This document shows positions 52,299 through 60,850 of a stretch of 64,000 nucleotides of DNA, piece by piece. Both the position numbers and the translations under genes were made by a program. Source of the stretch: an uncultured Muribaculaceae bacterium. GTDB lineage: Bacteria > Bacteroidota > Bacteroidia > Bacteroidales > Muribaculaceae. Each line of letters begins with the position of its first letter. Within the stretch, counting starts at the first letter, position 1. The notes below the pieces were generated by a model that had not been told where the DNA came from, searched no databases, and saw only the letters and a program-made list of their open reading frames with translations. The DNA lies in NCBI GenBank assembly GCA_910579845.1, contig CAJTWL010000004.1, positions 86,343-150,342 of the forward strand, read 5' to 3'.

Positions 52299-52598
52299 TA
52301 AAGCGCTGTGTATCTGTTAGTTGTAATTGTATTAGAAATCAGTTGCTTCATGATTTCAACATATTTGCAATGAACACTTACTTAACAAATAAATATATAA
52401 TACAAATTTATATCAAAAAAACAAGAAATGTATAATTTAGACCAATCTTTTTTTGTTAAAAATTTGGAAACTCAGAATTTATTGAGTTAATTATAAAAAA
52501 TTGTGTGAAAACATTTGTCGCGTTACAGTTTACTTTTACTCGATGAACCTTTACAGCACGTTTTTTTAACAACTTCTTAATTCTACGGCTTATGCCTT

Positions 52599-52699
52599 AC
52601 CGGACGTTTGGGAGGGCGGTTTGTCCCCAAACCACCAAAACACAATAGCTTAAGTCGTTCAAGGGAGTTTGGGACAAACTCCCCTCCCAACCGTCCGGT
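52599..52699. other. Cloverleaf-like imperfect inverted repeat
   Basis: The closing stem is 52599-52616 against 52682-52699, 17 of 18 pairs (ACCGGACG...CGTCCGGT outermost). Inside are two smaller hairpins: GGTTTG-TCCC-CAAACC (52618-52633) and GGGAGTTTG-GGA-CAAACTCCC (52663-52683). The last overlaps the closing stem by two bases, so some pairs compete. The two halves are also near-complements of each other, so a single long hairpin is an alternative fold. I found no matching known RNA or element. Confidence 0.75.
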
Positions 52700-52748
52700 G
52701 CAGCCTTGGTCTTGAGCCCAGATTCATAGATGCATTTCGATTAAAATA

Positions 52749-52797
52749 TAAACAGGGTGTTCAGTTTCTGTTCCAAAGAAACTGAACACCCTGTTTA
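52749..52797 (-). terminator. 21-bp-stem terminator of the polyol dehydrogenase gene
   Basis: 52749-52769 pairs without mismatch with 52777-52797 around GTTCCAA (core AACAGGGTGTTCAGTTTCT). It starts 16 bases past the minus-strand stop and is followed on that strand by a T/A-rich stretch. Confidence 0.88.
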
Positions 52798-52813
52798 CTA
52801 AATCTAATATTTT

Positions 52814-54205
52814 TTATATGTTTTCGAGGTAGGCAGCAGTAAATGCGGGGGAGCCGGCAAGGTCGAGTGCGTCGAAGGCTGACAAGCCGAGGAACACAAT
52901 CGGGTCGTCAGAGGCGATCAATTCGCGGTCTTTATCCGTCATCCATGGCTCAGCGATCTCGAACTGTTCTCCATTGTCATCGGTGTGGTATTTGAGGTAT
53001 CTTCTGTATGTCGCAATCAGATATGCCATTCTGCTCAGATCCTTGCCATCTTTGATCATCTTGCTGAGATTAGGCATGATATATACCGGGAATTTGGAGA
53101 TACCATCGAAGCACAGTCTTGCAATCTGGTCGCTGACCGACCGGTTGCCGAATCTTTCGACAAGTGTCTGTTTGTATTCATCAAGATCCGTATCTCCGGG
53201 TGCGGGCACATATGGAGTGATATCTATATCCATAAAGTCGCGAACGAGTTTTACGATACGTTCGTCGCGCATTGCCGCATCGACTTTGCGGTGTCCCAGA
53301 AGAAATGACGGATAGGAGAGCAGGGTATGGGAGGCATTCAGCAACGAGAGTTTCATATTTTCGTATGCTGTCACATCATCGGTGAACTGTACCCCGACCT
53401 TCTCCCATGCAGGGCGTCCGGCGGCAAAGTTATCCTCCACAACCCATTGGATGAAATCTTCACAATATACAGGTGCCTTGTCCTGTAGATTGTTGGCTTT
53501 GTTGAGACGCTCTATGTCATCGGGTCGCGTTGCCGGGGTAATGCGGTCTACCATCGAGTTGGGGAATGTGACATTCTCTCTTGCCCATTCAGCCAGCTCT
53601 TTGTCCTGAGCCTCAAAGAAGGACATAAACGCTTTCTTTGCGGTGTTTCCGTTGTGCTGCAGGTTATCACAGCTCAAGATTGTGACGGGGCCGTTTCCCG
53701 CGTCGCGCCTGCGACGCAGCCCCTCTGCCACGTAGCCGAACACAGTCATCGGATCTGACGGTGCGGACATGTCGTTTGCCACAGCCTCATTGTCAAGCAT
53801 GAACTCTCCGGAAGCCTTGTCGATATTGTAGCCTCCTTCCGTGATGGTCATCGATATGATCTTTATATCCTTGTCGGCAATGCGGTTTATCACCTCTTCG
53901 GGATTTGTCACAGCCCAGTTCACCTCCTTGAGTGAGCCTATCATCGTTGTCTCGTCGTGTCCGTCGCGTCCGCAGACTGTTACCGAATATATGCCGTCCT
54001 GATCTTTCAGCGCATGATAAAGTTTTTCATCGGATGGCATGAGCATGGCGCCAGAGATTGCCCAATTCCTTTGTGCCGGATCCAGAGCAAGGAGTGCATT
54101 TGTATAAAATTCCTCATGGGCGCGGTGGAAATTACCCACTCCTATGTGCAGTATGCCGCATGTGATGTCGTTACGGTTGTAGTTGATTGGATTTACCTTA
54201 TTCAT
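52814..54205 (-). CDS. Mannitol dehydrogenase family protein (long-chain polyol/hexonate dehydrogenase)
   Basis: A 463-residue enzyme of the mannitol 2-dehydrogenase/fructuronate reductase group, NAD(P)-dependent. Seen: the Rossmann start GILHIGVGNFHRAHEEFY, MTITEGGYN, SCDNLQHNGNTAK, SMVDRITPATRP, and the active-site helix KLSLLNASHTLLSY (Lys-x4-Asn-x2-His). It interconverts a polyol or aldonate and a ketose; mannitol/fructose is one option and fructuronate another. Its start overlaps the TlpA-like gene by 8 bases. Confidence 0.9.
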   Translation of the reverse strand: MNKVNPINYNRNDITCGILHIGVGNFHRAHEEFYTNALLALDPAQRNWAISGAMLMPSDEKLYHALKDQDGIYSVTVCGRDGHDETTMIGSLKEVNWAVTNPEEVINRIADKDIKIISMTITEGGYNIDKASGEFMLDNEAVANDMSAPSDPMTVFGYVAEGLRRRRDAGNGPVTILSCDNLQHNGNTAKKAFMSFFEAQDKELAEWARENVTFPNSMVDRITPATRPDDIERLNKANNLQDKAPVYCEDFIQWVVEDNFAAGRPAWEKVGVQFTDDVTAYENMKLSLLNASHTLLSYPSFLLGHRKVDAAMRDERIVKLVRDFMDIDITPYVPAPGDTDLDEYKQTLVERFGNRSVSDQIARLCFDGISKFPVYIMPNLSKMIKDGKDLSRMAYLIATYRRYLKYHTDDNGEQFEIAEPWMTDKDRELIASDDPIVFLGLSAFDALDLAGSPAFTAAYLENI

Positions 54206-54650
54206 AAACCTTTTCTATTATGAGATTTTCGTTTGATATATATACCCGTGGTATGCCGGATGTGGCGAACATATTGTAGACTGTACGTCCTGTCTGTGCG
54301 GCATACGGCAGTGTGAGATCATGCCGTCGCCAGTATTCCCGGATCTCCTCCTCTCCCTCTTCGCGTGCGATGCACAGGTATCTGACATCTTCATCCGAGG
54401 CGACGGCTTTGTCATAGGCTTCCTGAATCTTCGGCAAAGCCGCATGGCAGTCCTTACAGTTTGTATTGAAGAATATGATAACGGATCTGCAGCCACGCAA
54501 CATCCCTGTGGAAATAGGAGTGCCGTTTACCTCTACCGTGAATTCGGGGAGTTCATCTCCCGGCTGCAGAGACCATACAGGTTCTTCCTTGTCGGAAACG
54601 CAGCCTGTGAGGAGAAGCATGAGGAGTAGGGAGAGGACTGAGGATTTCAT
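54198..54650 (-). CDS. TlpA-like thioredoxin-fold lipoprotein
   Basis: A 150-residue periplasmic-side lipoprotein; the leader ends LLLTGC (Cys17). It has a thioredoxin-like fold with the active site FFNTNCKDCHAALPKIQ (CxxC = CKDC) and the cis-proline segment SGIPRVYISNE. TlpA/ResA-type proteins reduce disulfides in exported proteins or cytochromes. Its 8-base overlap with the polyol dehydrogenase gene shows co-translation, although the roles seem unrelated. Length is near the family minimum, with no long C-terminal part. Confidence 0.85.
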   Translation of the reverse strand: MKSSVLSLLLMLLLTGCVSDKEEPVWSLQPGDELPEFTVEVNGTPISTGMLRGCRSVIIFFNTNCKDCHAALPKIQEAYDKAVASDEDVRYLCIAREEGEEEIREYWRRHDLTLPYAAQTGRTVYNMFATSGIPRVYISNENLIIEKVYE

Positions 54651-54670
54651 TTTTTAACAAGCTCTTAATG

Positions 54671-54706
54671 TATAGAAGCCGCCCGATACATTCGGCGGCT
54701 TCTATA
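54671..54706 (-). terminator. 13-bp hairpin after tRNA-Leu
   Basis: TATAGAAGCCGCC (54671-54683) and GGCGGCTTCTATA (54694-54706) pair perfectly. It lies 8 bases past the tRNA 3' end on the minus strand. T-runs are weak on that strand, while six T follow on the plus strand. Confidence 0.6.
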
Positions 54707-54713
54707 TCTTTTT

Positions 54714-54798
54714 TGGTGCGCACGAAGGGACTCGAACCCCCACGTCGTTAGACACTAGATCCTAAGTCTAGCGCGGCTACCAATTACGCCACGTGCGC
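54714..54798 (-). tRNA. tRNA-Leu (anticodon TAG)
   Basis: An 85-base minus-strand tRNA with a long variable arm and encoded CCA (complement of 54714-54716). The acceptor stem is GCGCACG/CGTGCGC, the anticodon loop CTTAGGA, and the T-loop TTCGAGT. Confidence 0.96.
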
Positions 54799-54808
54799 GA
54801 TACGGATG

Positions 54809-54838
54809 CAAAATTAATACAAATTTTACATCCCGCAA
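54809..54838 (-). promoter_or_regulatory. Promoter of tRNA-Leu
   Basis: Minus strand: TTG (complement of 54836-54838), 19 bases, TAATTTTG (complement of 54809-54816), 10 bases before the tRNA. Confidence 0.7.
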
Positions 54839-54880
54839 TATTTTTTTTGTAAAAAATATCGGTATAGAGTGGAATGCTGT

Positions 54881-54904
54881 CCGCAAACGAATCCGCAAAC
54901 GAAT
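54881..54904. repeat. Two tandem 12-base units
   Basis: CCGCAAACGAAT occurs twice in a row, followed by CCGGAT, immediately past the stop of the PII-like gene. Confidence 0.8.
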
Positions 54905-54909
54905 CCGGA

Positions 54910-55203
54910 TCAGACAGTCGCCGTAATCGGCCAGACGAATGCGCGGAGACCGAGCATGGGCTTGGACTTGTCAAGTTCATGCAGTTTCGTCAGCAATGTC
55001 TGCTCCCGGTCATCTTCCACGAAGGTGAGTATGGCGGATCCCAGCGCCGGCCATGAATGTGTGCCGTAATGTGGATCACCTGTCTTTGAACCCCTCCCGG
55101 TCACATCGCCGAAGGCTGTGAAGCCTCGGCATGATGTGCGGGTGAGAATATCTACCACGGCTTCATAGTGAGCCTGGTCGAATGATATGAATATCGCTTT
55201 CAT
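54910..55203 (-). CDS. PII-like, PG0541-family transporter-associated protein
   Basis: A 97-residue protein of PII-like (ferredoxin-type) size and pattern: MKAIFISFDQAHYEAVVDIL, RTSCRGFTAFGDVTGRG, HYGTHSWPALGSAILTFVEDD and LGLRAFVW. It resembles the small protein encoded after the RND pump genes in Porphyromonas (PG0541, next to xepCAB). It presumably senses a ligand and acts on, or is regulated with, the pump; the function is unproven. It is last in the efflux operon, 25 bases after the RND gene. Confidence 0.82.
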   Translation of the reverse strand: MKAIFISFDQAHYEAVVDILTRTSCRGFTAFGDVTGRGSKTGDPHYGTHSWPALGSAILTFVEDDREQTLLTKLHELDKSKPMLGLRAFVWPITATV

Positions 55204-55228
55204 TTTATTTGCTTAGATTAGAGTATGT

Positions 55229-58200
55229 TCACTTGGCATCTTCGACAGATTTCCTGCGGAGCTTGCGGCGTGTCCGTTTCACTCCGTTGCCGGCGAATAC
55301 GCAGTAGAGCACCGGAACGAAAAGCAGAGTCAGAATGGTCGAGAATGTAAGACCACCGATCACCGCCGTACCCATCGGACGCCACATCTCGGCTCCCTGT
55401 CCTGTGCCGCATGCCATAGGCACCATGCCGAGTATTGTGGTGAGTGTGGTCATGACCACAGGACGCAGACGCGAGCGTCCTCCGTCGATCACGGCACGGC
55501 GTATCGACATTCCGCGTTCACGGTTGAGGGTAATGTAGTCGATGAGCACAATACCGTTCTTCACAACAATACCGATAAGCATGATCGCACCGATCATCGA
55601 CATCACATTAAGCGTGTGACCTGTAAGCCACAGAATCAGGAACACTCCGGAGAATGCGAAGAGCAGTGAGGTCATGATAATTCCCGGATAGGTCAGTGAC
55701 TCAAACTGAGCCGCCATCACTATATAGACAAGGATTATTATGAGCACACCAAGCATCAGGAGGTCGCTGAATGAATCCTGCTGGTCTTCGTAGCTACCCG
55801 AAATCTGGATGGATATTCCGGATGGAAGATTCAGGGAGTCGATTCCGGCTTCGGCATCGGCGACAACCTGGTTCATAGGCGCTCCGTCCACAACAGCGGA
55901 TACGGTCACTATACGTTCGCGGTCCTTACGTTCGATGGTAGGAGGTGTGAAACGTTCCACAACCTTGCCTAATTCCTTGAGCCGTATGCCTTTACCCTGA
56001 CTGCTGTATATCACGATGTTCTCTATGTCCTCGATACTTGTACGGTATTCGGGAGAATACATCACTTTCACATCGTATTCCTCACCGTCTTCGCGGAATT
56101 GTGTCGAGGTAGCACCGTTGATGCGGTTACGGAGGTAATATGCCGCGGTCGACAGGTTGATGCCGTACATCGACAGTTTCTCACGGTCGAAGTCGACCTG
56201 ATATTCAGGCTGGTAGTCGGAACGGGAGATGGTCACATCAGCGGTTCCGTTTATACCTTCGAGGATCTGCTGAAGCTCATGCGCAGCCTTGTCGGTCTCG
56301 TCGAAGTCATATCCGTAGATCTCGAAATCTACAGTAGACTGTCCGCCCATTCCGGCGCCTCGTCCGCCGCCGACCATTACGGACGCTTTCTTGAATTCTG
56401 GGAATCCCTCTCTGATGTCGGTACGCATCGCATCTGCAATCTCTGTGATGCCGCGTTTGCGGTCTCCCGGATCGGTGAGACTTATGTTCATCGAGATGAT
56501 ATGCGAACCGTTGTCTGAGAGAGAGGCGAATGTGTTGTCTGTTCCTGCCGGACCTACGGTAAACGTCATTATCTTGATTTCAGGATATTTCTTGCGCCAG
56601 AGAGAGTCAAGTCTTGCCGTGGTGGCGTAAGCCTCCTCGACGCGGGTTCCGATAGGCATTTCAAGATTGACACCTATACGTGCGTTGTCCTGGGTGGGGA
56701 AAAACTCCGTTCCCACGAATTTCATAAGATATATGGAGCCTATGAATATGCCGAGACAGACTATTATGGTGACGGTACGGTGTGCCACAACCTTGCGGAG
56801 GAGTGAGGCATAGCCGTTGTCGAATTTGTCAAGAGCCTTCTCTACGTATGAATACCAGTTCTTCTTCTCTCCGGAGGTCATCTTGCCTTTGAGTCTGAGC
56901 CACTGGCTGCAGAGCATCGGAGTGAGCGACAACGCACAGGTGGTGGAGATGATCATCATGATGGTCACCATCCATCCGAGCTGGCGGAACAATACTCCGG
57001 TCATACCTGTCACAAGTGTGAGCGGGAAGAATACGGCGATAAGGGTGAGGGTAGAGGCGATAACCGAGATTGCCACCTCGTTGGTTCCATGGACAGCCGC
57101 CTGCTTCGGATCGGATCCGCGTTCTATATGGGTGGTGACGTTCTCGAGAACCACTATGGCATCGTCCACAACCATACCGATGGATATGGAGAGCGCCGAG
57201 AGCGAGACGATGTTCAGCGAGTTTCCGGTAGCCAGCAGATAGATGAACGAGGCGATAAGAGACACCGGAATGGTAATCACGATGATAAGTGTGGCACGCC
57301 ATCTTCCGAGGAACAGGAATACGACGATCATCACAAAGAGGAGCGCGTAGAGCACCGTCTCCACAAGAGAGCTGATGGTGTTGCGGATGTTGTCGGATGT
57401 ATCGACAATCACACCTAATTTGACATCGGCAGGGAGTCTTTTCTGAAGTTTCGGCAGCATGCTCATCACCTTATTGGAGATCTCTACCGAGTTGGCTCCG
57501 GATTGTTTCTGGATAATGATCATCGCTCCCTCCTCGCCGTTGATATAGGTCTGCTGGGTACGTTCCTCAAGTGTGTCGGCTATCTTTGCCACATCCTTGA
57601 TATAGATTGTCCGTCCCTCATATGAACCTACAGGAAGATTCTCCAGCTGGGAGGATTCCTCAAATTCTCCCTGGACACGTAACGCGTATGTGTTGGAGCC
57701 TATATCGAACGCTCCTCCCGGGACGTTGCGGTTCTCATTGCCGATCACCTGCGATATCTGTTCCACCGACAGGTTGTATGCTTCCAGACGTTTGGGATCC
57801 ACATATACGTGAATCTCACGTTTCGGAGCGCCGGAAATGGATACAGAACCCACACCGTCGACGCGGGCAAGAGGGTTGGCGACATTCTCGTCAAGAATCT
57901 TGTATAGTCCCGCCATACTTTCCTTTGCCTCTACGGAGAGAAGACAGATCGGAATCATGTCGCTCGAGAACTTGAATATGATAGGGTTCTCCGAGTCGTC
58001 GGGAAGAGAGGATTTGACCATATCCAGCTTGTCCCGGACATCGTTGGTCAGCACATCGATATCATAACCGTATTCAAACTCAAGTGTAATGACCGAAGTA
58101 TTCTCTCTGGAGGTAGAGGAAAGATGCTTCAGGTGCTCCACAGCATTCAGGGAGTTCTCCAAAGGCTTGGTGACATTCTGCTCTATATCCTTGGCACTCG

Positions 58201-58360
58201 CACCCGGATACATGGTAATGACCATGATTGTATTGGTATCGATATCCGGATAGAGGTCGATAGGCAGCTTTGCCAGAGAGAAAAGACCGAGGATTATGAC
58301 TGTCACGAAGCAGAGCGTGGTCATAACCGGGCGTTTTACCGCCGAACCGTATAATGACAT
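55229..58360 (-). CDS. RND efflux pump, inner-membrane transporter
   Basis: A 1043-residue AcrB/HAE-1-type proton-driven exporter. It has TM1 at about 12-30, a first periplasmic loop, then TM2-6 with the paired acids in SISIGMVVDDAIVVLENV. A second periplasmic loop follows, then TM7-12 with GIVVKNGIVLIDYITLNRERG and GRSRLRPVVMTTLTTILGMVPMA. It would draw drugs, bile acids or other amphiphiles from the periplasm and pass them to the TolC partner encoded upstream. It starts 36 bases after the membrane fusion gene. Confidence 0.96.
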   Translation of the reverse strand: MSLYGSAVKRPVMTTLCFVTVIILGLFSLAKLPIDLYPDIDTNTIMVITMYPGASAKDIEQNVTKPLENSLNAVEHLKHLSSTSRENTSVITLEFEYGYDIDVLTNDVRDKLDMVKSSLPDDSENPIIFKFSSDMIPICLLSVEAKESMAGLYKILDENVANPLARVDGVGSVSISGAPKREIHVYVDPKRLEAYNLSVEQISQVIGNENRNVPGGAFDIGSNTYALRVQGEFEESSQLENLPVGSYEGRTIYIKDVAKIADTLEERTQQTYINGEEGAMIIIQKQSGANSVEISNKVMSMLPKLQKRLPADVKLGVIVDTSDNIRNTISSLVETVLYALLFVMIVVFLFLGRWRATLIIVITIPVSLIASFIYLLATGNSLNIVSLSALSISIGMVVDDAIVVLENVTTHIERGSDPKQAAVHGTNEVAISVIASTLTLIAVFFPLTLVTGMTGVLFRQLGWMVTIMMIISTTCALSLTPMLCSQWLRLKGKMTSGEKKNWYSYVEKALDKFDNGYASLLRKVVAHRTVTIIVCLGIFIGSIYLMKFVGTEFFPTQDNARIGVNLEMPIGTRVEEAYATTARLDSLWRKKYPEIKIMTFTVGPAGTDNTFASLSDNGSHIISMNISLTDPGDRKRGITEIADAMRTDIREGFPEFKKASVMVGGGRGAGMGGQSTVDFEIYGYDFDETDKAAHELQQILEGINGTADVTISRSDYQPEYQVDFDREKLSMYGINLSTAAYYLRNRINGATSTQFREDGEEYDVKVMYSPEYRTSIEDIENIVIYSSQGKGIRLKELGKVVERFTPPTIERKDRERIVTVSAVVDGAPMNQVVADAEAGIDSLNLPSGISIQISGSYEDQQDSFSDLLMLGVLIIILVYIVMAAQFESLTYPGIIMTSLLFAFSGVFLILWLTGHTLNVMSMIGAIMLIGIVVKNGIVLIDYITLNRERGMSIRRAVIDGGRSRLRPVVMTTLTTILGMVPMACGTGQGAEMWRPMGTAVIGGLTFSTILTLLFVPVLYCVFAGNGVKRTRRKLRRKSVEDAK

Positions 58361-58396
58361 TTTCTTTTTCTGTTAGTTGTTGCGAAATTGTTGGAA

Positions 58397-59455
58397 TTAT
58401 TTCTGTTTCTTGACTTTAAGTCCGTTAGACAGTTTTGCCTGGCTTGAGATCACAACCTCGGAGCCGGATTCGACACCTGATATAAGCTCGTATGTGTCGC
58501 CGAGACGCTGACCGAGTTCCACTTTATTGAAGCTTACAGTGCCATCAGGATTATAGACATATACATAATGATCGCCTGAACCGGTCTGTTTGACTACAGC
58601 CTTGTCCGGAACCACAACGTGCATCGCTTTGCCGAGACTTAGCTGTACACGTCCGAACATACCCGGAAGAATCTTGCCGTCTCCGTTAGGCAACGTTATC
58701 TCTACGCCGAAAGTACGGCTTGCCTGGTCTACAGTCGGCGAGACCATAGTTACGGTGCCGTTGAATATCTCGTCGCCGTATGTGTCGAAGCTTACGATTG
58801 CCGGCATACCTCTCTTCACTTTGGGAAGTTCGCTCTCTGTAACGTTGATTGCAATCTTCACGGGGTTGATGCGTGCAACTGTCAGCACCGGAAGATTGCC
58901 TGTCATGTCACCGGGATCGTAGTTGCGTGCTGTAACCACACCCGATATAGGGGAGGTGAGTACTGTATTCTCATTCACATTGCGCAGTGTGCGCTCCGCA
59001 GAAGCAAGCGCGTTCTTTGCGTTTATGAGCTGTATCTCCATCTGGTCGACCTGCTGTTTTGTCCCTCCTCCGATCTTGAGGAGTTCTACCGCGCGGTCAT
59101 AGTTGACCTGCACGTTGTGAAGGTTGGCTCTGGCATTGTCGACCTGCAGCTGATAGCTGGCGGTATTGACATCGTCGAGAACCACCAGTTTCTGACCTGC
59201 GGACACGCGCATACCCTCGTCAACATAAATATGTTTGATACGGTTGGGCGCGGATGCGGAGATGTTGTTTATTATCTCCGGTTCCACTGTTGCCGTGTAT
59301 GTGCCTATCTGGTTTACTTCGCGGTCGTTGACCGTCATTGTCTTTACAACCTGAAGCTCTTCTTTGGCTTCAGCGTCCTCCTTTTCCTTATTGCCGGAGC
59401 ATGCGCCTGCTGCAACCAGTGAAAGGCAGAGAGGCAGAAGATATATTTTTTTCAT
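58397..59455 (-). CDS. RND periplasmic adaptor (membrane fusion protein)
   Basis: A 352-residue HlyD/AcrA-type lipoprotein; the leader ends AAGACS (Cys19). Seen: a barrel-sandwich hybrid with KHIYVDEGMRVSAGQKLVVLDD, an alpha-hairpin (about 85-145, NARANLHNVQVNYDRAVELL), VLTSPISGVVTARNYDPGD, the beta barrel, and a membrane-proximal end (ELISGVESGSEVVISSQAKLSNG). It links the RND pump to the outer-membrane channel and lies 12 bases after the TolC-like gene. Confidence 0.95.
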   Translation of the reverse strand: MKKIYLLPLCLSLVAAGACSGNKEKEDAEAKEELQVVKTMTVNDREVNQIGTYTATVEPEIINNISASAPNRIKHIYVDEGMRVSAGQKLVVLDDVNTASYQLQVDNARANLHNVQVNYDRAVELLKIGGGTKQQVDQMEIQLINAKNALASAERTLRNVNENTVLTSPISGVVTARNYDPGDMTGNLPVLTVARINPVKIAINVTESELPKVKRGMPAIVSFDTYGDEIFNGTVTMVSPTVDQASRTFGVEITLPNGDGKILPGMFGRVQLSLGKAMHVVVPDKAVVKQTGSGDHYVYVYNPDGTVSFNKVELGQRLGDTYELISGVESGSEVVISSQAKLSNGLKVKKQK

Positions 59456-59467
59456 GAGTGTGGTGTA

Positions 59468-60820
59468 TTATCTTGTTTTGGAGTTATATGATGAGAATGA
59501 TGAGTCATTACCGAGCAGCGCTTCCAGTTCGCTGGTTGATACAAGGTAATTGTAGATTGACTGGAAGTAGGCAAGCTGGGCCTGTGTGTTCGCGAGTTCG
59601 CTGTCACGGAGGTTAAGATAGGACGCGGCTCCGATCTCGAAACTTTTCTGAGATATCTCCAGGGCTTTTGCCGCCTGGCGCATCCCTTCCTCGCTTGTGG
59701 CTATCTGCTTGACCTGTTTGTTGATGTTGTCGACGGCAAGATCAACCTGCATACGTAGGGAGTTGGTCAGGTTTTCACGCTGATACTCCATCTCCTTGAC
59801 CTGTACCTGTGCCTGTTTTAATCCGTAATATTTGGAACCGCCTGAGAAGATAGGTACCTGAAGTGCCAGACCCACTGTGGAATACGGGTTGAATTCCTGA
59901 TTCTTCAAGGCATTGCCGTTATTCATTGAATTCCAGTTCATATTATAAGTCACGGAGAGTGAAGGTATCCATGCGAATTTCTTGAGTGTCACATTCTGAC
60001 GTGCCATCTCGGTCTGGATGTCGAGAGAACGCAGCGAAGTGTTGTTGTCGAATGACAGATTACGGGCGGCAGTGACCCCGAACATGTCGCGCTGCATCTC
60101 CTTAAGGGTGATGTTCGGCATTACAGCCACAGTGTTGTCTATACCCATAAGCACCTTGAGCTGCAGCTGACACTGGCGTATGGCTATATCGGCTTCGAGA
60201 AGTTGCGGCTCCACATTCTTTACCTGCACTTCGGTGCGCAATACATCAAACTCGGAAGCGGTTCCCTGTTCGAACTGCTTTGCGTAGATGCTTGCGTTCT
60301 CCTTGGCTATATCGTAGCTCTGACGGATTACATCGCGGGAAGCTATTGCCAGCAGCAGGCTGTAATACGCTTTGTTGACGTTGTTTACGAGATCTATGCG
60401 CGATGCCCGCGACGATTCGAGAGTGGACAGAATCTGTGTGTCGGAGATCCTGATGGATTTCCATAGAGTGGCGTTGACAAGCGGCATGGCTGCCGAGAAA
60501 CCGAAGTTCCATGTGTTGTCCATACCCATCTTGATCTTATTTGTCTGTCCTCCCATGCTCATGTTCAGCGTCTGCAATTCTATGCTGCGCTGGTAAGCAC
60601 CGGTGAAATCAATGGAGGGGAAAAGGTTTGCAAGAACCTCCTTCTTCGAATAGTCCATTCTTTTTACTTCAAGATCCGCCACACGGATGGTGGGGTTGTC
60701 CTGAAGGGCTATGTCTACGCATTGCTCACGACTCAGACGGAGTGTATCGGTCTGGACCTGAGCCGCAACAGAGCCTCCTGCAAAAAAAATGCCTGCCAAA
60801 ATTAAATTGATGCGATTCAT
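59468..60820 (-). CDS. TolC-family outer-membrane efflux channel
   Basis: A 450-residue TolC/OEP protein with signal peptide (MNRINLILAGIFFAGGSVAAQ) and two repeats of the outer-membrane efflux domain. They begin LSREQCVDIALQDNPTI and LRSLDIQTEMARQNV. Long coiled-coil helices form the tunnel, and YLNLRDSELANTQAQLAYFQSIYNYL lies near the end. It is the outer-membrane exit of the efflux system, encoded directly after its TetR regulator (30 bases). Confidence 0.94.
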   Translation of the reverse strand: MNRINLILAGIFFAGGSVAAQVQTDTLRLSREQCVDIALQDNPTIRVADLEVKRMDYSKKEVLANLFPSIDFTGAYQRSIELQTLNMSMGGQTNKIKMGMDNTWNFGFSAAMPLVNATLWKSIRISDTQILSTLESSRASRIDLVNNVNKAYYSLLLAIASRDVIRQSYDIAKENASIYAKQFEQGTASEFDVLRTEVQVKNVEPQLLEADIAIRQCQLQLKVLMGIDNTVAVMPNITLKEMQRDMFGVTAARNLSFDNNTSLRSLDIQTEMARQNVTLKKFAWIPSLSVTYNMNWNSMNNGNALKNQEFNPYSTVGLALQVPIFSGGSKYYGLKQAQVQVKEMEYQRENLTNSLRMQVDLAVDNINKQVKQIATSEEGMRQAAKALEISQKSFEIGAASYLNLRDSELANTQAQLAYFQSIYNYLVSTSELEALLGNDSSFSSYNSKTR

Positions 60821-60850
60821 GTATGATATATTTTAGAGCTCAATGGAGCT

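Larger units (their letters stand above)
51987..52813. other. Structured intergenic region upstream of mfa1
   Basis: An 827-base gap without a supported gene. From the mfa1 side outward it holds the third hairpin repeat (52020-52079), a hairpin (52185-52214) and a run of 12 G (52287-52298). Next come a possible minus-strand -7 box TAAATTTG (complement of 52403-52410), a cloverleaf-like inverted repeat (52599-52699) and the terminator of the neighbouring dehydrogenase gene (52749-52797). The mfa1 leader could be around 400 bases if that -7 box is used. Confidence 0.6.

Noticed and set aside
52214..52435. Short open frame across the poly-G tract
   Set aside because: No coding signature, and most of its length is AT-rich leader sequence.
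52599..52699. Integron attC site
   Set aside because: The size and imperfect inverted form fit loosely, but the conserved end boxes (RYYYAAC and GTTRRRY) are not at the right places, and no integrase or cassette genes are nearby.
51987..52813. Invertible promoter (inverton) in front of mfa1
   Set aside because: No pair of matching inverted repeats brackets a promoter-sized segment; the inverted arms present are close-set hairpins.
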